Origin: Flectonema sp. DT1601
Lineage: Eukaryota > Euglenozoa > Diplonemea > Diplonemida > Diplonemidae
Length of the DNA stretch: 64,000 bases
Assembly: GCA_964019425.1 (NCBI GenBank)
Contig: OZ025810.1
Span: 930,001-994,000 of the forward strand
Direction of reading: 5' to 3'
Position 1 is the first letter of the stretch. Each line of letters starts with the position of its first letter. The position numbers and the translations under genes are program-made. Below, one piece after another: positions 28,905-40,606 of the stretch. A model generated the notes under the pieces. The model worked only from the letters and a program-made list of their open reading frames with translations. It was not told where the DNA came from and ran no database searches.

Positions 28905-29637
28905 TATTCCTGTATTTTTATTCTTAAAGCTATAAGGTTAACCTTACTTGCAGCTGTCGGGGCTACCCCCCCTCGGTGGTGTAATAAAATAAAGAAAACA
29001 TGTTTTGTTCAGTCCCCTCACTGAATACTAGTCATAGAAAGCAATAGTGAGTGTTTTTTCTTCTTTTTTTTTTCTTCTTCACCGCCCCTTCCATATTTGT
29101 CCCTCAACCCCCTTCATTCCCTTCCTTTGATCCCCTCTTTTCCAATGTACTTAATTTCGGTAACAGCACTTTGCACTACTGCTGTACGTGTACTCCTCCT
29201 ACACCTAACGTTGATTAGGCCACAGGATCTTTTTAAGTGAGTGGCGTATCGCAGTGTGTTCTTGTGTTGGAAGAAGGAAAAAAAAAAAAAAAAAAAAAAA
29301 AAAATAACAACAAAGACTACCTCACCAGAAGAAGAAATTTTTTTTTTATTTTTTTTTTTTTAAAAAAAACTATCAATTGGAATGAGATCACAAAAAAAGA
29401 ATTTCACCAAAAAAAAAAAAAAAAGAAAGAAAAAACATTCAAATAAAATACTACTGAATGAATTTATTGGTGATATTGCTTATACATTATCTTGTAAATG
29501 TCACTTTGTGCAAGTGCAAAACCAAGGTTGTGCAAGTATCTAGATTGGCTGTACCTTTGTATTTAAAAACCCTTTGTGGGAATGGCAGCTGATCAATCTT
29601 ATTGAAAAGCATCTGAGGTTAGATTTCGTGGAGCAAG

Positions 29638-29675
<38 letters not shown>

Positions 29676-30448
29676 GAATGACACAAACCATGAGCTGAAA
29701 AGAATTAAAAATAACCCGGCTGGCTTAGTCTTTTTTTTTTATATAAAAAAAAAAAATCGGAAACAGAATTTAGTTTTTTATTTTCTCCTTTTTTTCTTTT
29801 TTTTTTTAAAAAGGAGCTTTTTGAATGTTGATTCGTTAACTTCCCCCATTCAGTATTCTTCCATCGGCGCAGTCCACTCTTTTTTTTAGATGCCTTGCTT
29901 CTTTTCATGTTGAAGGGTCTGGATGGAACAAGGCCTCTTGCCCCTCCATTTACAGAGCATGAAATGAATGATAAACAGGGAAAAAAGAATAAAGAAAAAA
30001 AAAAAAAAAGAAAGAAAGAAAGAAAGAAAAATAGTGTAATCTCCATTCCCCCGTTGCAGAAAATATCCGAAAAACGAAAAGAAGAAAAAAAAGAAGAGTA
30101 CGGAACCTTACAAGCTATGCATTAAGGTTAGAGTAAGCTCACAAGTCGGTTTGGTATCTGTGCTGTAATAACACCTCACATGGAATTTTTTTTTTTTTTT
30201 TTTTGTTTGCAACAAAAAAAATAAAAAAAAAAAATAAGGCTAGTAAGGGAAAATTAAAAAGGTGAGGGGGAACCCAAAAAAAAAAAAAAAAAAAACTAAA
30301 GGGAAAAACAAATGCACTGTTGGCAAAGCAACTCCAACCCCCGCTGGCCGACGCCACCCCCTGTCTAGTTCGTTGTATTTTTTTTCTTTTTCCCGCTTTC
30401 TTCCTCAAGCTGGTATTGCGTATAAATAACTTTACAAAAAAAAGAAAA

Positions 30449-30480
<32 letters not shown>

Positions 30481-30721
30481 AAGAAAAAAAAAAACTTGGA
30501 AAAAAAAAAATATGTGGAAAACGCCAAGACGAACTGAATCACCAGCAAGACAATAACCAAAAATATTCACATTCTTTTACAGGTCATACAGCAGTAGTAC
30601 AGCACAACTACTGTACTACAGTTGGGAGGTTAGTATTGAACATAGCCCAGTGAAATACATGATTTATAAATTCATTCCCCAATCACAGATTTCTCATATC
30701 CTTACTCACCTTAAACAAAAC
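28905..30721. other. Intergenic, homopolymer-rich
   Basis: 1.8 kb with A runs of up to 35 nt (about 29637-29671), T runs, an (AAAG)n stretch at 30008-30029 and pyrimidine-rich patches (29050-29150). Frames on both strands are Lys-, Phe- or Glu-rich artefacts. No RNA gene recognised. AATCACAG ending at 30688 may serve the small gene that follows. Confidence 0.5.
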
Positions 30722-30886
30722 ATGGATGAGAGATCAACAATGTGTATGAGCAGCATGGTGCAGAATGTTCCTGTTAACCCGTACCAACAGCAGTACTTCC
30801 CAGGAGCACTTTCCTTCGTAGTTGCCCCTGACATGATGTACATACCTGAGGATTTGGATGACGACGACGATGAAGTCACTCAATAG
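30722..30886 (+). CDS. Possible small acidic protein
   Basis: 54 residues from the ATG at 30722, 33 nt after a CAG (30686-30688) preceded by a pyrimidine-rich stretch, the same layout as the other genes here. The composition is normal rather than homopolymer-driven: a Met-rich start (MDERSTMCMSSMVQ), NPYQQQYFPGALSFVVAPD in the middle, and an acidic end EDLDDDDDEV. No known family. An in-frame ATG at 30650 precedes the acceptor. It could be a real small protein or a chance frame in a gene-poor tract. Confidence 0.4.
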   Translation: MDERSTMCMSSMVQNVPVNPYQQQYFPGALSFVVAPDMMYIPEDLDDDDDEVTQ

Positions 30887-30994
30887 GCTCGGATTTGATA
30901 CTTTTTAATTTTTTTAAGAAAATTTGATGCCAATTATTGAGCATTTTTAACTTTTCTTGTTTGTGAATATAAAAACGAAATTTATTGCGAGAAA

Positions 30995-31025
<31 letters not shown>

Positions 31026-31171
31026 CAAAAGAAATCCTTTTTTTTTTCTTCTTCTTTTGTGCCATTGACAACGATTGTGTTTGTATTTTTACAAAAAAAA
31101 AAAAAATACTCATTTGTTTTAGTTAGGTATTTTACCTACTTGTATTCTATTCTAAAAAGGTAGAGAACGGT

Positions 31172-31239
31172 GTTGCAGCCAGCGGGACACTGCAAGTGCG
31201 CAACTACCTTCGCATAGCACTCCAGCATATTGCTATGCG
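31172..31239. ncRNA. Candidate structured RNA repeat, unit 1
   Basis: Starts GTTGCAGCCAGC and closes with GCAAC at 31200-31204 (outer 5-bp stem), with CACT-GCA-AGTG inside. It is followed by a perfect 9-bp stem CGCATAGCA/TGCTATGCG (31211-31219 with 31231-31239). The opening 12 bases recur at 31342. Two adjacent hairpins in AT-rich DNA suggest a folded transcript; no known RNA family is assigned. Confidence 0.3.
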
Positions 31240-31341
31240 GTTTTTCGGTAAAGCTCAGGAATTAGAATTTCTTCTCTTCGAGGTGTATGCTGCATACTTG
31301 CATGTGGTTTTTTTTTCAAAATAAAATTGAGAAAAAAAAAA

Positions 31342-31424
31342 GTTGCAGCCAGCAGGCGTCCATTTTAAAATCGTATCGTGTGTTTCTTCGACCATGCTCA
31401 GAAACAAGCGTCTGCAAGCGCAAC
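31342..31424. ncRNA. Candidate structured RNA repeat, unit 2
   Basis: Begins with the same GTTGCAGCCAGC as unit 1 and ends AAGCGCAAC. The outer stem GTTGC/GCAAC is separated by an internal loop from an inner stem GCAGGCGT/GCGTCTGC (with G-U pairs). A hairpin with a central internal loop is reminiscent of H/ACA guide RNAs, but no ACA or AGA box is certain. Confidence 0.3.
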
Positions 31425-32342
31425 TCATTGGAAAAAAAAAAGTAGCTCTGTAGATGTATGTGTACATTTACTCGTTGACTTGAACCGAAATATGTTTTTC
31501 TTTTTCTTGTAGTTCATTTTCAAAAGCTCTGATGTGTAAACTGCAACTAGTTCCAAGAAATTGAGAAGTGTCTTGCAATCAGCAGCATTTTTTTGTTTTT
31601 TCAGCCTATTCTCTTTTGTAGCAGTGACTGTATGATTCTTTTTTCCGGTACTGTAACCGCAACTGGAAGGAGTTTTTTTTTTTCCTGTTCAGCGAACTAT
31701 AAGGTATCATGTTCTGTTATTCATTTTTAGTGGGAAAAATTGCAGGAAAAAAAAAAAAAAAAAACAAATTTTTCTCCCCTTTAAAAAGGTTGTGGCCTCA
31801 CCCTATTTTACCATTACTGCAAGCAAGGCAGCAATCATAATAAACTATAATCGTTAGTTAGCTTCTTGCATTTTTTTTTTGTTTTTTCCAATAAAACGTT
31901 TTTTTTTTTTTTTTTTTTTGTTATTGAATCTCGACGATGAGATAATTTTTATAAAAAAAAAAAAAAAATTCTTTAAAAAAAAAACGTCTAATTAATCTCT
32001 GAACCCGTTTTCTTCAAAAAAAAAAAAAAGAGAGGAAATCAATTTACCAAACACAGTTTGCACGGAAGCTGCTGTCTTTCTTGTTTTGATTGTCTTGTGT
32101 GACGATTTTACGCAATTTTACTTACAGATCAAAACCGCTCTTTATTACACAAGAAAAGGAAAAAAAAAAAAAAAAAAAAACAAACAAACGAACACCTGAT
32201 GAATAGTATCATCAACAACATTTTGGCTATCTAAAATGTTTTTTTTTTCTCTTTTTTAATTATTAAAATTTTATGCAAGAAAAATAGAACTCAATTCTGA
32301 AGCTGGGGACAATGTCCCAGTTAAAGAATTGAAGGAGGAACG

Positions 32343-32379
<37 letters not shown>

Positions 32380-33774
32380 ATTAAAATTTTGCGTTTGCTA
32401 CGATTATTTATGCAAACAATAATAGAACAGAAAAAAAAAAAAAAAAGGGAAAGGAAAGGAAAGGAAATAAGAAGGGGAAAAAAAAAAAAAAAAAAAACGT
32501 ACAAGGTAAAACGTATAACAAAATATAACGTTACCATCGAAGTAAAAAAAGTCTGCTTTTCTTTTCTTTTCTTTTCTTTCTTTTATTCACGCATCGGCTT
32601 GAGTGCTGTTGTTTTACCTTTGTAGCCTGGTGTTCATTATATCTCACTTTTTTTTTTTTATTTCTGTTCTAAAAAAATCTTTTTCGGAATGGGGATGAAG
32701 AGGGGGGAGAGGAAAAAAAAAAAAAAAAAAAAAAAAAAGTTAATGTAAAAGTATCGGCCTCATAGAAATGCCGCCTACTTGTAATGGGAGTTTTTTTTCT
32801 TCTCCTTATTTATATAAATAAATTTTAAGCTGTTCTGAAGAATACGTAACATACGAGGTTGTACATGTTTTAATTACTATTTGTGAGAATAAAGGAACAG
32901 AAAAAGAAAATTAGGAAGAAAAAAAAAAAAAAAAAAAAAAAACAAGCTGGTCTTAAATCATTGGTAGCAATAACCAATGATGATAATTTGAATTCACTAT
33001 ATATTTTTTTTATTTTTTTATTGTTTTTTTTTTTCCAGACTTTATGTTCTCTACCTAAGAAGCAATTTATTGCTTTTTTTCTTGAAATCGTTTTTTTTTT
33101 TTTTTTATTCCCTTTGTATATTTGACGTTTTTTTTTTTTAATGTTTTTTTTGTTCTTCACACCGACCCCCCTACTTACAATCAGAGAGAAAAAAAAAAGG
33201 GAGAGGGAAAGAAAAAAAAAAAAAAAAGGCAAAACATAAAATCCCCCTTTGTTTTTCGATGGGGACAATTTCAAGTTTTTCGCTTCGGGGCTGTAGCCAA
33301 GCTACAAGCTCTCTAAAGAAGCTTAACAATATAAGTGGTTTTTTTTTTTTTCCCCCGTCTTTTAGTTGTTGCTATTATTTCCACACGACCTCTTCTCCTC
33401 CCTTTTTTTTCTCTTTTGAAAAAGTCGGTATCGTATACAGTCTATTGAAAAAAAAAAACTTTTATTTTTGTTCAATCCTCGCTAGTTTATTTATTTATTA
33501 ATTATTATTTTTATTTTTCGAAACTGAAAAACAACAATGAAATTTTTCCAGAGAGGGGGGAAAAAAAAAAATAAAACGAGAATTAATTCTGTGTTTTGTT
33601 TTTATTTTCTAAAGCCTCTTCTTATCTGTCATCGGACACAAAAAAGTATCATATAATTTATTGTAAGGAACTGAGAGAGGTAGTTTTTTTTTTTTGCCGT
33701 TTTTGAACTTATGTTTCCTAATTTAGGGAAATAACTAAAGTTACATTCGTGGTTTTGTTAAATATTGCTGTTGC

Positions 33775-33808
<34 letters not shown>

Positions 33809-34335
33809 AAAGTATGTGAAAGCCTTGGTTAACGAGGCTGATTCACATGGTTTAAAAAAAACACAGTAGTTACAGTTTTGTTTTGTTCTTTTATTTATAC
33901 GCAGCCACTGGATCAACCAGTGAAGCTATTTGAGTTCAGCTACAAAAAAAAAAAAAAAAAAAAACGATAAAAATCGCTGCGATAAAATACCGTATAGTAG
34001 GTTTTGCTGTTTTCTATTTTGAGTGACTTGTATTTTTATTTTTTGTGTGTGAAGGCTTTTTTTTATTGTACTTGGATTGGGTCCTCTCTAAAAAGGAAGC
34101 TGTGATTCGCATTATTAGTTTTTTTTATTTTCCGTCAAGTAGGGGGATTAAAGACTGTATTCTTTTAATATTTTTTACCTCAAATGTAACTTGCTGTGGT
34201 GAGATCTTAGTGAAAGTCTTTTTTTTTTTTTTTTTAAATTGCAAAAAAAAAAAAAAAAAAAAAGCTACGAAATCACAGCTGAAACACTGCAGTCTTCTCA
34301 CAGAGCAAGTAGACCTTTTCCTTTTTTTTTTTTCG

Positions 34336-34500
34336 TTGCTGCAGGACGCTAAAGCCTTCCGCGAAACCTTAAAAAAATAAAATTCTAAAAAACAAGCATT
34401 CATATCTTACACATATTGATTTGTTTTTATTAAAAAGGTTCGGTTTGTGTTTTCTCAAACCGTTTTGAGTAACACTATTGATTGTTTGATTCTTTTTTTT
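34336..34500. repeat. Local tandem duplication, unit 1
   Basis: Starts GCTGCAGGACGCTAAAGCC and contains AAGCATTCAT, GTTTGTGTTTT, CGTTTTGAGTAACA and TTGATTGTTTGA before a T run. The unit at 34520 repeats these blocks in the same order. Confidence 0.6.
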
Positions 34501-34519
34501 TTTTTTTTTTTTTTTTGTG

Positions 34520-34745
34520 TTGTTGCAGGACGCTAAAGCCTTCTGCAAAGAAAAAACCATTAAAAAAAAAAAAAAAAAAAAAAAAGAATTTTGAAAAACG
34601 AACATTCATGTGTTCATGTTGTTTTATTGTAGATGCCAGAAAGGTAGAACACAAGAAATAAAAATACCTAATATAATACCTTGATATTCTGGTCATCAGT
34701 TTGTGTTTTATAAAGCGTTTTAGGTAACAGCATTGCTTGATTGAC
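34520..34745. repeat. Local tandem duplication, unit 2
   Basis: Starts GTTGCAGGACGCTAAAGCC and contains AACATTCAT, GTTTGTGTTTT, CGTTTTAGGTAACA and TTGCTTGATTGA before a T run. It is longer than unit 1 because of an A run and an insertion around 34630-34690. Both units follow a T run ending in TTGCAG, so each could act as a splice acceptor. Confidence 0.6.
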
Positions 34746-37700
34746 TTTTTTTCCCCCCCTTCACTTTTCCACATTGCTCTTGGTCCCGACAACTTACATA
34801 ACATTTTTGATGCGTTAGTCCGTTTTTTTTTTTTCCTTCTTCTTATTTCTTGTTTGAGGATAGCCAAACAACAGCTGGACTTAAAAAAATAGAGAATCAT
34901 TCGCGCAATAGATTTTCTTGTCTTTGCTAATTTACATTTTTCTTTTTTTTTTTTTTTTTTTTTTTTTTTCATTTTTAAAAAAAGAAGAATTCTCAGAGTT
35001 TATGATGTACAAAAAAACAGCATATTTTAAATAAAAAAAACAAAATAAGAAAAATAGAACAGAACAGAAATTTAAAAAATTCCCCTAAATCTTTCTGTTA
35101 AGGAAAGTGTCTCACCAGGCTACAACAAACTTGCATACGGTGCATTTCCAAAAAGGAAAGAATACTACTGTCTTGCGGCGCAGGTCGTTGCTTTCTTTTT
35201 GTTACTTCTTTTTCCTTCTTTTTCCTTCTTTTTCCTTAACTTTCCCGTTCTAGATCGTCAAACTCGAGCCGCATTACCGGCTGCCATAAAAGAAAAAAAC
35301 TAAACAAAACAAAAGAAAATTGTTCTTTTTTTTTTTTCTTCCCTCCTTTTTTTTATTCCTTTTTTTTTTTTTTTTTTTTTTTGGAAGCCTATTTTTAAAA
35401 CGATGTAGCCAAGAAAAAAAGAAAATGTAAAGAAAAAAAAAACATCGATAGCTGCTTATTGTAGAAGCTCAGTCGACGAAAATATTAGGTAGATGAACCG
35501 TTAGCCTGATTTTATTAACTAGAGTAGTGAATTAAAAACAACGTCTTGGCTCTACGTTCGTACTTCCATCAAAGTAATAGTAGTACTAAACAGAAAAAAA
35601 AAAAAAAAAAAGCGAATCCTGAGGTAGCGAAATGAAATACTAATCCACGGAGTGATGATTTTCAATTTTTTTTTTTTTTTTGCAATGAGAAAGTTAGTCC
35701 CAGCAGAAGATAGAAATAGGAATATGCATATGGGGAGAGAAAGAAAAAAAAAAAAAAAGGACGTCTTTTAGTTTATGGACGTTGATTTAATTACTTTTCT
35801 TTCGTCGCTTTCCTGTTCAGACCAGGCTGCTGTTGTGATGAGAGTCACGCGAGTCACAAGGACATTTCTGTGTTGTAAAAAAAAAAGTGTATTTTCTTCT
35901 TCTTTTTTTTTTCTTCCTTCACTCGTGCTCATTTTCCGTTCCTGCCTAAACCGTGATTTCTTCAAAGGCTCAGATAAGTGTATTTGTTGAGAAGGAGGAA
36001 GCAAAAAAAAAAAAAAAAAAAAAAGATATTCGCCGGGAATGCTTGAGGAATTATGCAATGTAGACAAAAAAAACTGCGCGTTCAATGTTGTAAAACCTGG
36101 AAATAGATGATCGGCTATAAAATGACCAAGGCAATCTGTTCACAGGTGTTCCTTGTGTGAGCTTTCCACTTTCTTGTTAGTCACGCTGCAGATTTCTTGG
36201 CAGATATCCCGTTAAAGAATCGCTTATGCAAATTTCCCTCTCTCTCTCTCTCTCTTTTTCTTCAATAAGACTAAAGCCTTTTCCCACTATTGTATTTCGT
36301 GCCTCGTCTTACGCTTTCTCTTTTTGCCCCTCTCCCAAATCGCCTTCTATTTTTAGTTCGTCAATGCATAGGAAAAATGAATAACTTCTTTTTAAAACAA
36401 AAAAATCACAACAAGAGTGAAATTTGTAGCCGAAGAAGAAAATTGTTTTTCTCATTCGCCCCCTTCCTCCTTTGGTAGTTATTGACGTATTGGGCGCGCT
36501 TGCATTATCAGGTCCTTTTTTTGCGAGAAAAAAAAAAAAAAAAAAGGGGGGGGTGAAAATGATGTTTTTTTCCTCCCCTGCTGCTCCTTTTTGTTTTATT
36601 TTTCTTGCGAAGTATCCAGAAAACCTCAGCTTCAAATAAAAAAACAAAAAAAGGGGTAACACCGCTTGCTTCTGCTGCGGCAGGTTTGAGGAAGTCGTTC
36701 CTGGTGCGGGCAAGCCCCTGAACAATGTCTTGTAACATTGATATAAAATAGTAGTCTTGTGAGATACTCCTGCGAAAATATGAAGTTATCCTTCTTACGT
36801 GTGAGGTGATTAACAAGCTTGGGTAATCTATATCTGGATTCGATTTCAATAAAAAAAGATTTTCACTCCTTCCCTCCTACCTGTGCAAAATGATGTTTTT
36901 GTTTTTAGTCGTCGAGGCATATTATTTTGCTCACTCCAGCATCCAGGTGGATGTCTCACGTAACCAAAGTGATTTCTCGGACGGTTGGAAACAACCACCA
37001 AGATATTACTGTGATACATTGTGATAAAGACGGTTTGTTAGTACCAAACAATATTAAAAAAAAAAAAAAATCTTGTATGAGTACTTTGTAAGGAAAGAGT
37101 TTTTGTTTTTTGTTTTAAAAAAAAAAACGATCTGTGTTTTGTTTGGGTTTTATTTATTTTTTTTTTATTTTTTTTTGGAGAAAAAAAAATTACATTACTT
37201 TTAGGAAAGAAAAAAGAGATTTATAAAGAAAATAAAGAAAAAAAAAAAAAAAAAAAGAAAAAACATCTAACAAAGTATCTATAGCGTAGCCTTTTTTTTT
37301 GGTGGCCTTAAATTCCTATCCTTATGGGGAAGCCGAGATAGTTGATTAAACTGCCTTGTGCAACTCCTGTGTAAGCCTTTGCCTTTTAAGGTCACGTTTG
37401 ATGCTGAATTACCCCGACTTTTGATTTTTTTTTTTTTTTTTTTTTTTTGAAACTTTTTCTTCTCAACATCTCATCATTTTTTTTTTTTTTTGTGTGTGAA
37501 TTCTTTTTTTGTTCTCAAATTGTATTGTTGTTAGTCTTGGCGTCTATTAGTAGCAATAAAAGACAAAGAAGAAGTTGACATCATCTTTTTAGAACTCCCG
37601 ATCACATTTATTTTATTTTTTTTTCAGTTTTCTTAACTCGAATTGTAGAAAACTTTTTCGTCAACTCGGTGACTACCCAATGTTGACAACAAAAGGGAAT

Positions 37701-39127
37701 GTAGTTATTTCTGTTATCCCATTTTTCTTTTTTCTTTTTTTTTTTCTCCCTTAATGAGCTATTCTTATATTTAATCAAGCGCTCTATATTCTAATGCTTG
37801 ATATATTTGTCAAAAACTAGTCGCCCTTATAGCCTCAGATAAGAGATCAAAAGTCCCTTTTTTTTTATCCTGTGAGAGTCTCTCAGGATGGATCGACTTC
37901 GATTTCTCTGGCTTCAACAGAAACGACAAAAAAAAAAAAAAAAAAAAAAAACAATAGTAAATAAACAATCTCACAATATGTTTAGGACGTTTTTTTTTTT
38001 TCTTTTTTTTTTTTCCTTCCCATGATTTTTATGTATCCTCTTCGCAGGTTATTGTTCCAGGGTATGTTAGTTTAAATTGCCTTTTTTTTTTTTTTTTTTT
38101 TTTTTGTTTTTTTTGACAGTTTGTGGTAGGTCTGCTTAACTCAAGCGGCTATGAGTAGACACCACGATTGGTGGAATAAAAAGCAATACCCCCTTGAGAA
38201 ATTATACACCCTAGGAAACAACTATTTGGTATACAGTTGTACTTCTCAGAGATTTTTATTACGCGTTAGTTAGAATAAAAGCAGGTATTTCAAAGGTTTA
38301 TTCATTCGGCTCCTTCGCTTTGGTAGGGAAGAGAAAAAAAGTTACATTCCAGTCGATGTATCTTTATCCTTTCATTTCATACCATTTTTATTATGCGATT
38401 TAACTGATATACTTTCAGAGTTGCTTTTTTTGTTGATGAAAGTTTTTATTTTGAAATTACCTGTCATTCTTTCAATGCTCTTTTTATTATTATTTCTTTT
38501 TTTTTTTTCGTGGTACCAATTCTTTCATTGTTGATTGGCTTTAAGAGATTTCGCTAAGGTGCTAATTTTTGTTAATTCTTATGACATATAATCTGTAAAA
38601 AAAAAAAAAAAAAAACCTGTTTCAGTGTTGTCACTAAGAAAAAAAATAAGAACTTCACGCAAACTCTTTATTAGCAATCAATACTGCCCAACCCAAGCCT
38701 CTTTGGAATTTTTTATTCGGTAGAAAACTCCAACAGTACATTTTTATTTCTTTTTTTTTCTTTTCCATATTTGCTCTTCTCAATGAAATAAATAAAATAA
38801 ATAAAAAAAGGAACAAATGCCAGTCGGGTATTCTTTTCCCCGGCTGTCTGGAACCCAGAATAAAGGTCGAAATTGAAAAAATAACAAAACAAAACAAAAC
38901 AAAAAAAAATAGCTTCTTGTCAGTTGAAGAAGTTATTTAAAAAAATTATATATAATTGTTGTTTTTTTTGATTACCCTTTAAGTTTTATTACCAGCAATA
39001 CTTATATAAATAATGACTGCATGGAAACGACTGAGGGAGATCTCTTTTTAATGTCAACCCGTTAATCTTTTATATTTTCTGTTTTTCAAATTACATTTCA
39101 GGATAAGTACATAAGAGAAAGAAATAT

Positions 39128-40090
39128 ATGGATCAATTCCCTCCTTTAGGAGGAAAGGGGATGATGATGGGAGTACAGCAACCTGGGCAGCAACAACCAG
39201 CGTTGTTACAACAAATTGGAGACTTAATGGGGCAGTTACAACGGCCTCAAGGAGGAGGTGTACCACAGCAGATGACATCATCACAGGGGACCACGGGAAT
39301 GGACGATCCTGATCCGCAAGGTATTACACCATTACCAGAAACAGATGAGATTTTGGTCGATGAAGCAGTCAGACGAGGAAGTAAACGACCATTTGCTGAC
39401 AGAGAACGACCTGAGACAGGTGCTGCCTATGTTGTTCTACACTCATCATCACATGATTTATTAATAAAATCATCTCAAGTAGGTCTTTGGAGTGTCAACA
39501 GTGAAATCGAATCTACTCTTAATCAAATGTATGATCAGCATAGTTGTGTTGTTTTGATTTTTACAACAGCGGGATCGAACCACTTTATGGGATATGGCTT
39601 CATGAGCACACAAATAAAGAAAGACGGAGAGCAATTCGACGCCAAAGCAGCAGCTGAATGGGAAAACCCATTTCGGGTTTCCTGGGTACGCGTGGGTTCG
39701 ACTCCCTTCTCGGAAGTTGATCACTTAACAAATGTACATGACAATGGTCAGTCTGTATCACGTGCAAGAGACGGTCAAATATTAACAACAGTTGCTGGCA
39801 CAGCTTTATGTAATTACATTGATAGTGCTGCCTGTACGACTGCTCATGCCGCGCAAGTTTCAAAATTTTCTAAGCCTCTTCAAATAAGTATCGATATGCA
39901 AAATCTTAATAGAGAACAATACTTACTATCGGCCCTCACTCGCCGTAAGCAAAGGTTGAAATTAGCTTACAGAAGAAAGGCAGCCCTAATGAGATCACAA
40001 TCATCTGGTGCGCAAGTTGCCAACCCAGCATTGCAAAATCTCGATCCTGCTCAAATAGCTCAGTTGCTGCAAATGTTTAATCAACAATAA
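39128..40090 (+). CDS. YTH-domain m6A-reader-like protein
   Basis: 320 residues. The N-terminus (1-95) is Gln/Gly/Pro/Met-rich and probably disordered. The YTH domain (about 98-230) has YVVLHSSSHDLLIKSSQVG, LWSVNSE, VVLIFTTAGSNHFMGYGFM, WENPFRVSWVRV, and DNGQSVSRARDGQ corresponding to the NNxxPVTxSRDGQ motif. W121 (LWS) and W178 (EWENP) sit at the places of aromatic-cage tryptophans that hold N6-methyladenosine. The C-terminal tail is helical and basic, then ALQNLDPAQIAQLLQMF. The protein would read m6A in mRNA, affecting stability or processing. It resembles single-YTH proteins of DC1 type more than YTHDF, but this is tentative. Acceptor TTACATTTCAG ends at 39101. Confidence 0.85.
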   Translation: MDQFPPLGGKGMMMGVQQPGQQQPALLQQIGDLMGQLQRPQGGGVPQQMTSSQGTTGMDDPDPQGITPLPETDEILVDEAVRRGSKRPFADRERPETGAAYVVLHSSSHDLLIKSSQVGLWSVNSEIESTLNQMYDQHSCVVLIFTTAGSNHFMGYGFMSTQIKKDGEQFDAKAAAEWENPFRVSWVRVGSTPFSEVDHLTNVHDNGQSVSRARDGQILTTVAGTALCNYIDSAACTTAHAAQVSKFSKPLQISIDMQNLNREQYLLSALTRRKQRLKLAYRRKAALMRSQSSGAQVANPALQNLDPAQIAQLLQMFNQQ

Positions 40091-40606
40091 AAGTCATAAA
40101 AGTTTTGTATTCATCTCTACAGCTGTGGGTGTTTATTATTGTTGTTTTTTTTTACAACAAAACACTCACTTCGAGGGTCATTAGGCTCTTCGCATCTCAT
40201 TCAACTTCCTTTTTGTAGTGTTTTTCGTTGTCAGTGTGGTTTAGTGAAGATAAAAAAAAGAAAAAAAAAATCGTCTGAGGCTTTTTTGTCAAGGAGTGGA
40301 GAGAAGAAAAAAAAAAATTTAAACAGAAAAGCGGATCAGCTGCTTAAGGTAAAAAAATAAGACCAAAAAGTTATGGAAAAAAAAAAAAGTTTGACAGATC
40401 CGGACAAAGCTGCTATATGTGCTATTATACTCTAATGTAGTTATTTAAAGATTGAAAATAAATATGCTAATTACTTTAATCAGGCGAAACAATCAAGCAA
40501 AAAACGAAACCATAAGTTATTTTTAACCTTTATTTGTTAATAGCGAGAGATAAAAAGAAAATTTTCACTTCCTTAAAAAAAAAAAATAAACAGCCCGCAG
40601 AAAAAG
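40091..40606. other. Intergenic
   Basis: AT-rich with short A runs. Candidate acceptors for the next gene are CAG at 40591-40593 and 40598-40600. No gene seen. Confidence 0.5.

Larger units (their letters stand above)
30887..39127. other. 8.2-kb gene-poor tract
   Basis: No frame with a recognisable domain or normal codon use on either strand; long frames are Lys/Phe/Glu runs from A and T tracts. It holds structured repeats (31172-31424), a local tandem duplication (34336-34745), simple repeats such as (GGAAA)n at 32445-32466, (CT)n at 36238-36255 and (CTTTT)n at 32557-32584, and an imperfect hairpin ATCCTG...CAGGAT at 37867-37889. It could contain long UTRs, non-coding RNA genes or a transcription-unit feature, but no tRNA, rRNA or spliced-leader gene was found by eye. 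Confidence 0.5.

Noticed and set aside
29237-30570. Several Lys-rich and Phe-rich frames on both strands
   Set aside because: They arise from A and T homopolymers and have no normal codon use or domain.
31000-39000. Search for tRNA, rRNA, spliced-leader RNA or CRISPR-like arrays
   Set aside because: No cloverleaf, known rRNA stretch, kinetoplastid or diplonemid SL core, or regularly spaced repeat array was recognised by eye. A covariance-model scan would settle it.
39690-39706. TGGGTTCGACTCCC, which looks like a tRNA T-arm
   Set aside because: It lies inside the YTH coding region, with no acceptor or anticodon stem at the right distance.
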